NCBI GenBank assembly: GCA_035235625.1
Contig: CP141148.1
Location: 2,232,001 to 2,296,000, forward strand
DNA: 64,000 nt
Source of the DNA: Saururus chinensis
Taxonomy: Eukaryota > Streptophyta > Magnoliopsida > Piperales > Saururaceae
Reading direction: 5' to 3'
A model generated the notes under the pieces. It was not told where the DNA came from. It did no database searches and was given only the letters and a program-made list of their open reading frames with translations. Each line of letters begins with the position of its first letter. Within the stretch, counting starts at the first letter, position 1. Shown here in pieces: positions 59,891 through 64,000 of the stretch. The translations under genes were made by a program, and so were the position numbers.

Positions 59891-60261
59891 AGGCTCTTAA
59901 GTGTCTTGTACGGTACCACCAACCAAACCTGCTAAATAGTATGAGAAACACGACAAAATATTTCTTTTTTCTTTTATTTTTTAACAAAAAAAGCAATACA
60001 CTAAAAAAAATATTTTTTTTCTTTTAGTCGAAAAAAAGGAAAACCAAGTTTACATACCACCTTATAGCCTTTTCTAGTATGTGGGTTTTTACCCTTTTTG
60101 AGACTTTCACTTTTAAAAAAAATTCTTATGTGTACCCCCACCATACACAAAGCTACATGGGTGGAATTCGCCTGGGACCTCTAACCAACATACTGCTTAC
60201 TGGATACTAGTTAGAATAAATAAATCTTCAAAAGTTTTGAAGTAGAAAAACCCACGGTAAG

Positions 60262-60360
60262 GAGTCCCTCTGTTCAATAATGTGTCTGAATTAGAAAACG
60301 AAAATAAACTAAAACAGTTTATTTTTGCTTTCTAATTCAGACACTATCGAAAGAGAAATT
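60262..60360. mobile_element. Very short hairpin MITE
   Basis: Arms 60282-60310 and 60316-60344 are 29 bp with about two mismatches and a 5-nt AAAAC loop. The left arm starts GTGTCTGAATTAGAAAACG. The outer sequence (AGTCCCTCTGTTCAATAAT) is the Stowaway-type end. A transcript would form an almost perfect stem. Confidence 0.75.
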
Positions 60361-61130
60361 ATTAGGATTGCCTATATCCTTTTATTTTTTTTATTTCAAT
60401 AGAAAATTACATTCACACACAAATTGCATAGAAAGTCATGCCGCCCTTGCCCTTACGTCAGTTTATCACCAGCTTTTGCAATTCTAATTCTATATTTTTG
60501 AATAATATTATTGTGATGTGATTTTTTGCACATTAAAATTTTATTTCATCTTTTTTACACCAGTGATACCTTACTCATCAATAATCAAAAAATAATGATG
60601 TAGGGTTTTCACATGTGAAACTTTACGTCACTCAAGAATTTTTCTTATATTTAATGTTAATAATTTATCACCAGCTAAACAACTTGCCGATAATGAAAAT
60701 GTGGGTCCTATTTTGCCAAAAAAAACAAACAAAAGAGTGTGGGTCCTTCATCTAAATCCCACTCCTCCCATTTTGATCACTTTTTCCCATTTGGTGATGT
60801 AATCCAGGAGGGTTTATCAGACCTAGCTATGCAAAATCAAGGAGGCAAGGACTAATATTAGTTGCAATGGAGGATCGCCAGGATGAGCAATACCATTATC
60901 GGTAGCGAAATTATATTTAGTGAGTGACCAATAAGTCGAAAAAGGAGGTAAAATAGTTAAATGCCCCAAGAGCTAAGTGTGTAAGATTGGTGTCGGCTAA
61001 AAAAGGGGGAGAAATGAGAGCTGAAAAATGTGAGCGCTTAATAACTTTAGTTTCAACAAGGCTATAGTGCACTACGCCCATCACTCTTGTTTCGCGCACA
61101 AACATGCATTTCACACTTAAAAAATTATGA
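60361..61130. other. Gene-free stretch
   Basis: No gene or recognised repeat beyond AT-rich sequence. Confidence 0.4.
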
Positions 61131-61335
61131 TACTCCTTTTATCTTATATTAATAGTTATATTTAAATGAATATTACTTTTTATTAAATGGTGAAACTTAC
61201 ATTTAAGAGAATAAAAAATAAGCTTATGACACTTGTTTTAAAGTGTCCAACCACTTAAATTGAACCAAATGTAGCTATGAATATGGAATAATTTTTTTTA
61301 TTAAATAAAATTATTAATTTAAAATAAAAGAAGTA
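61131..61335. mobile_element. Degenerate Stowaway-like MITE
   Basis: ACTCCTTTTATCTTATATTA...AATTATTAATTTAAAATAAAAGAAGTA: inverted ends similar to the 57398 and 59682 copies, with the shared interior TTTTTATTAAATGGTGAAA. Confidence 0.5.
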
Positions 61336-61527
61336 AAAAGGGCAAAACATTTCTATTTTACTTAAAATTTAAAAACAGAAGTCATTCCACCACCCACCTC
61401 TCCCTTTTTTATTTTGTAGCAGTTGCAATGGCGACGGGTCTGGCTCATGTCCTCCACAGTGAGACATGCTACTTGGCTGTTGATTGAACTTGGTGATTAT
61501 CTCCACCTCCAATGCATTCACACCTAG

Positions 61528-61716
61528 GGCGATTACCTTAATGTTGTAGTTCAGTCCTTCAATGCCACAACTCCGACAGACCTTGACATGTTAGTGATAT
61601 CTTGGCAAAGGCTCACCACATAGCATCTACATTTCAATCTCTTTTGGAGACATTCCTATCATAAAGCAAATCAAGTTGCTCATCCGTTGGCCAATTTTGC
61701 AATGGATTGTTACTCA
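61528..61716 (+). pseudogene. RNase H-like domain fragment
   Basis: One frame reads L-N-V-V-V-Q-S-F-N ... T-D-L-D, a stop (TAG near 61624), then R-H-S-Y-H-K-A-N-Q-V-A-H-P-L-A-N-F-A. The last part is the hallmark end (x-R-E-A-N-x-V-A-H-x-L-A) of the RNase H-like domain found in plant LINE-derived and RVT_3 proteins. No intact start or end. A dead retroelement-derived fragment. Confidence 0.65.
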
Positions 61717-64000
61717 TGTTATTAGTTACTCAAGCCTCCATCTTTTTAAACTATGTCCTTAAAGTTGATTTAGCTAGTCTTTATCACTCTCGCGTTGCAA
61801 AACTTTGCTTTTGTGGAATTCTTTTAATAAAAAAAGAAAGATAGAAAAGAATAGCAATAATTGATCGTGTTGTTAATCTCTGTCATGAAGATGTCCAGAT
61901 GCAGCTTTAGCGAATTGCTACTCCTTGGCCGTCAAATCATGTTGAGCTATAGCTTTGACTAGCTTTTTCATTATTATATTGCCCATAGGAGGGAACAATC
62001 ATGGCTATGTCATTGTCTTGCAAAATTTGTAATATCTATATAAAAACAGAGGCCAATACATGAGAAATAAGAATAACAAAGTAAGTGATGCATAAAAATG
62101 CTTGACTTAAATGAAAATTATGTGATAGAACTAACGAACAACTCAGCAAGTAACTATAACAATGTAGAAGATAAACTAATTCAGTAAACTTAATACAAAT
62201 GGAAAAAATGTATCTAAGCAATTAATCCTTAACTGAAATAAAAGATTTGGTAAAAGTTAAGAAACTCTAGTTGTGGGCAAGGCATAAATAAATTATAATA
62301 GATAAGTGGCAGTAAACTGAACCAGACTTAAATGGGTTTTGGGTCGTAAAATAGACTAGCTCTAGAATGGGCTTGGGTTTTAAATAAAAACATGGCTAAA
62401 GGCTCTGGGCTTAAGGGTCTGAAAGGGTATGACAAGGTTTACTGGGCTCAAGCAACTAGACACAACAGTTTTAGTTGTTAAATTATTAACAAATAAAGCC
62501 CACTAAAGGGAAGGAGCTCACCTCGAATCTACCAGAGGGAAAAGACTAACTGGCGTTATGGATATTTTAAGTTTTCTTAGCCAAAGTTTAAAGAATATAT
62601 GTGAAACATCGACGGTGTATATGTTATTATATATTAATATAAATATTAATTATATATATATATATATATATTTAAAAAATAAGCCTGGTTCTATAGGCGC
62701 TAGATTTATATTAAGTGGCCCATAACACTTATAGATTTAGATGTCTATAAATATTATAAATTGTTAGAGGTAAATTTGATGGCCTATAAAACCTGAACTC
62801 AGGCATATATGAGCCCCAATTTATATAAACTTTTTTTTATATTAAAATATTTATTTTTAAGAATGATAAAGTATATATTAATATAAATATTAATTATATT
62901 AACATGCATTAGTGTATGCTGTTAAGCTCAACTTAAGGTAAGCAGGAGCATGAAAAAAGCTTCCTTCAAATGGGACTCTGGCTACCTGTTGTAATGAGGA
63001 CCGCACATAAATGCCTTGCCTTAACACAATCAATCTATTCCATAAGTAGAACTGGTGCTGCATCCCAGTTCTTATAACAGCAAAGAGAAAGACGGAATTC
63101 AGTTGATGATCTTCTTTGGAAGATAGGCGTAGCTGTACTCGTCACCAGAGAAAGGCGTTGGCTTTTAGTCCAACGTTGTCACCATGGACAAGGCCAAGGT
63201 AAATCAGGGACAGTAACGACAGTAGCTTCATCGGAACAGCAGAAAATTACCGGTTGTCGATGGAAAAGGTGCAGGCAACGGAAAGGGGAAGTGGAGGTGA
63301 TGGGAGCAAGATGCAGGGGACAGAATCCTTTGAGTCGTCGGCCGCCGGAATCCACCGATCAGAAAAAGACTCACAGAAGTCATACCAAAGCCTAAAAATC
63401 TCCTTTATTAATTATAACTTACTATTTAAATAGGCTTACATAACGTAATATATGTGAGAAATATTAAACTTAGAAAAGAAATTAAGCATAGCCAATTATT
63501 CTTAAATTACATCTTTCTTTGTAAAGCAATTCTTAATCAGAACAACAAAAATTTTCAAGTGAAAGTAAATCTCCTAATAAAACTAAAGAGCCAAATAATT
63601 TAAAATAATCCATTTCCACATCATTAGGTTTTGTATGAAACTGGATGGTTTAAAGCTACATAGATTGAAGCCCTACAAGTTGATTATTACTTAGATCTTC
63701 ATTTGAACATGTAATGCAAAATTCAAGGACATATTTTAGTCATTTAAAAGATTAAAGAATCCCTCAATGACACATCAAGTTCTTTAACTTCTCATTGAAG
63801 TGTTGCTGTCCACAAAAGGAAATTTACCAGTTTTTACATCATCAGTCAGCTTATCCAAGCTATTAAGTTAACTCAATTAACAACTTATCATACGAGAATT
63901 TGCATCATTTTTCTCCCTCCTCCCATTGACCAAGATGAAATTTTCACTAATGGAAACCCTGAGATCCTCTAACCAAATCTTCAATCCTAAAAATTCCCAA
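61717..64000. other. Gene-free right end with unclassified repeats
   Basis: A (TA)n tract lies at 62650-62672. Near-identical AGTATATATTAATATAAATATTAATTATAT-type sequence occurs at 62617-62650 and 62869-62905. Around 63000-63450 the minus strand shows GCCTATTTAAATAG followed by a GC-richer stretch, like an LTR promoter region. ATGGACAAGGCCAAG/GTAAAT at 63184 looks like a tiny first exon plus donor, but no continuation was found. Confidence 0.4.

Noticed and set aside
63184-63204. ATGGACAAGGCCAAG followed by GTAAAT as the first exon of a new gene
   Set aside because: No second exon or coding continuation up to 64000; the region looks more like an LTR-type promoter on the other strand.

Overview
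The window is nuclear DNA of a flowering plant. The evidence is spliced genes with GT-AG introns, a tandem family of plant-specific B3 (REM-type) genes, a group IId WRKY gene, and an AT-rich background full of plant transposable-element debris (solo LTRs, RTE LINE, Helitron-like elements, MITEs). The strong third-position GC of the WRKY exons against AT-rich surroundings leans towards a monocot, but this is inference. No bacterial, organellar, CRISPR or tRNA/rRNA feature was seen.

Layout. (1) 1-11071: a recent direct tandem duplication (units 748-6031 and 6032-11071). Each unit carries the 3' part of one REM gene (B3 exon with an in-frame stop, then an LTR-like insertion) followed by the promoter, first exon and part of intron 1 of the next REM gene. 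The duplication made a broken chimera in the middle. (2) 10456-13472: REM gene 1, intact. (3) 14-28 kb: gene-free repeat land with a MITE, two LTR-derived blocks, a 1468-bp solo LTR with a clean 5-bp target duplication, and Helitron-like tandem copies. (4) 28435-32381: REM gene 2, with a dead RTE LINE in intron 3. (5) 35932-40025: REM gene 3. (6) 40-47 kb: LTR-like repeats, a Helitron-like copy and a Copia-type LTR. (7) 47142-49871: REM gene 4, which carries an apparent 8-nt deletion/frameshift. (8) 50-53.7 kb: Helitron-like copies, then a TIR element and a W-box-rich promoter. (9) 53707-54774: WRKY group IId gene in three exons. (10) 54.8-64 kb: gene-free, with a 945-bp tandem duplication, Stowaway-like MITEs, a 29-bp-arm hairpin and an RNase H-like pseudogene fragment.

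The four REM genes share one plan: six exons encoding three B3 domains. Each B3 domain is split by a phase-0 intron just before its (H/R/N)-I-P motif, and the domains are separated by phase-1 introns. The two linker exons are 173 nt in every gene except the damaged exon 3 of gene 4. This is a birth-and-death array of DNA-binding proteins seen at several stages: intact, TE-laden, frameshifted, and chimeric/pseudogenised. The WRKY gene is functionally separate. Its promoter has several TTGAC cores, which suggests WRKY-dependent (possibly self) regulation.
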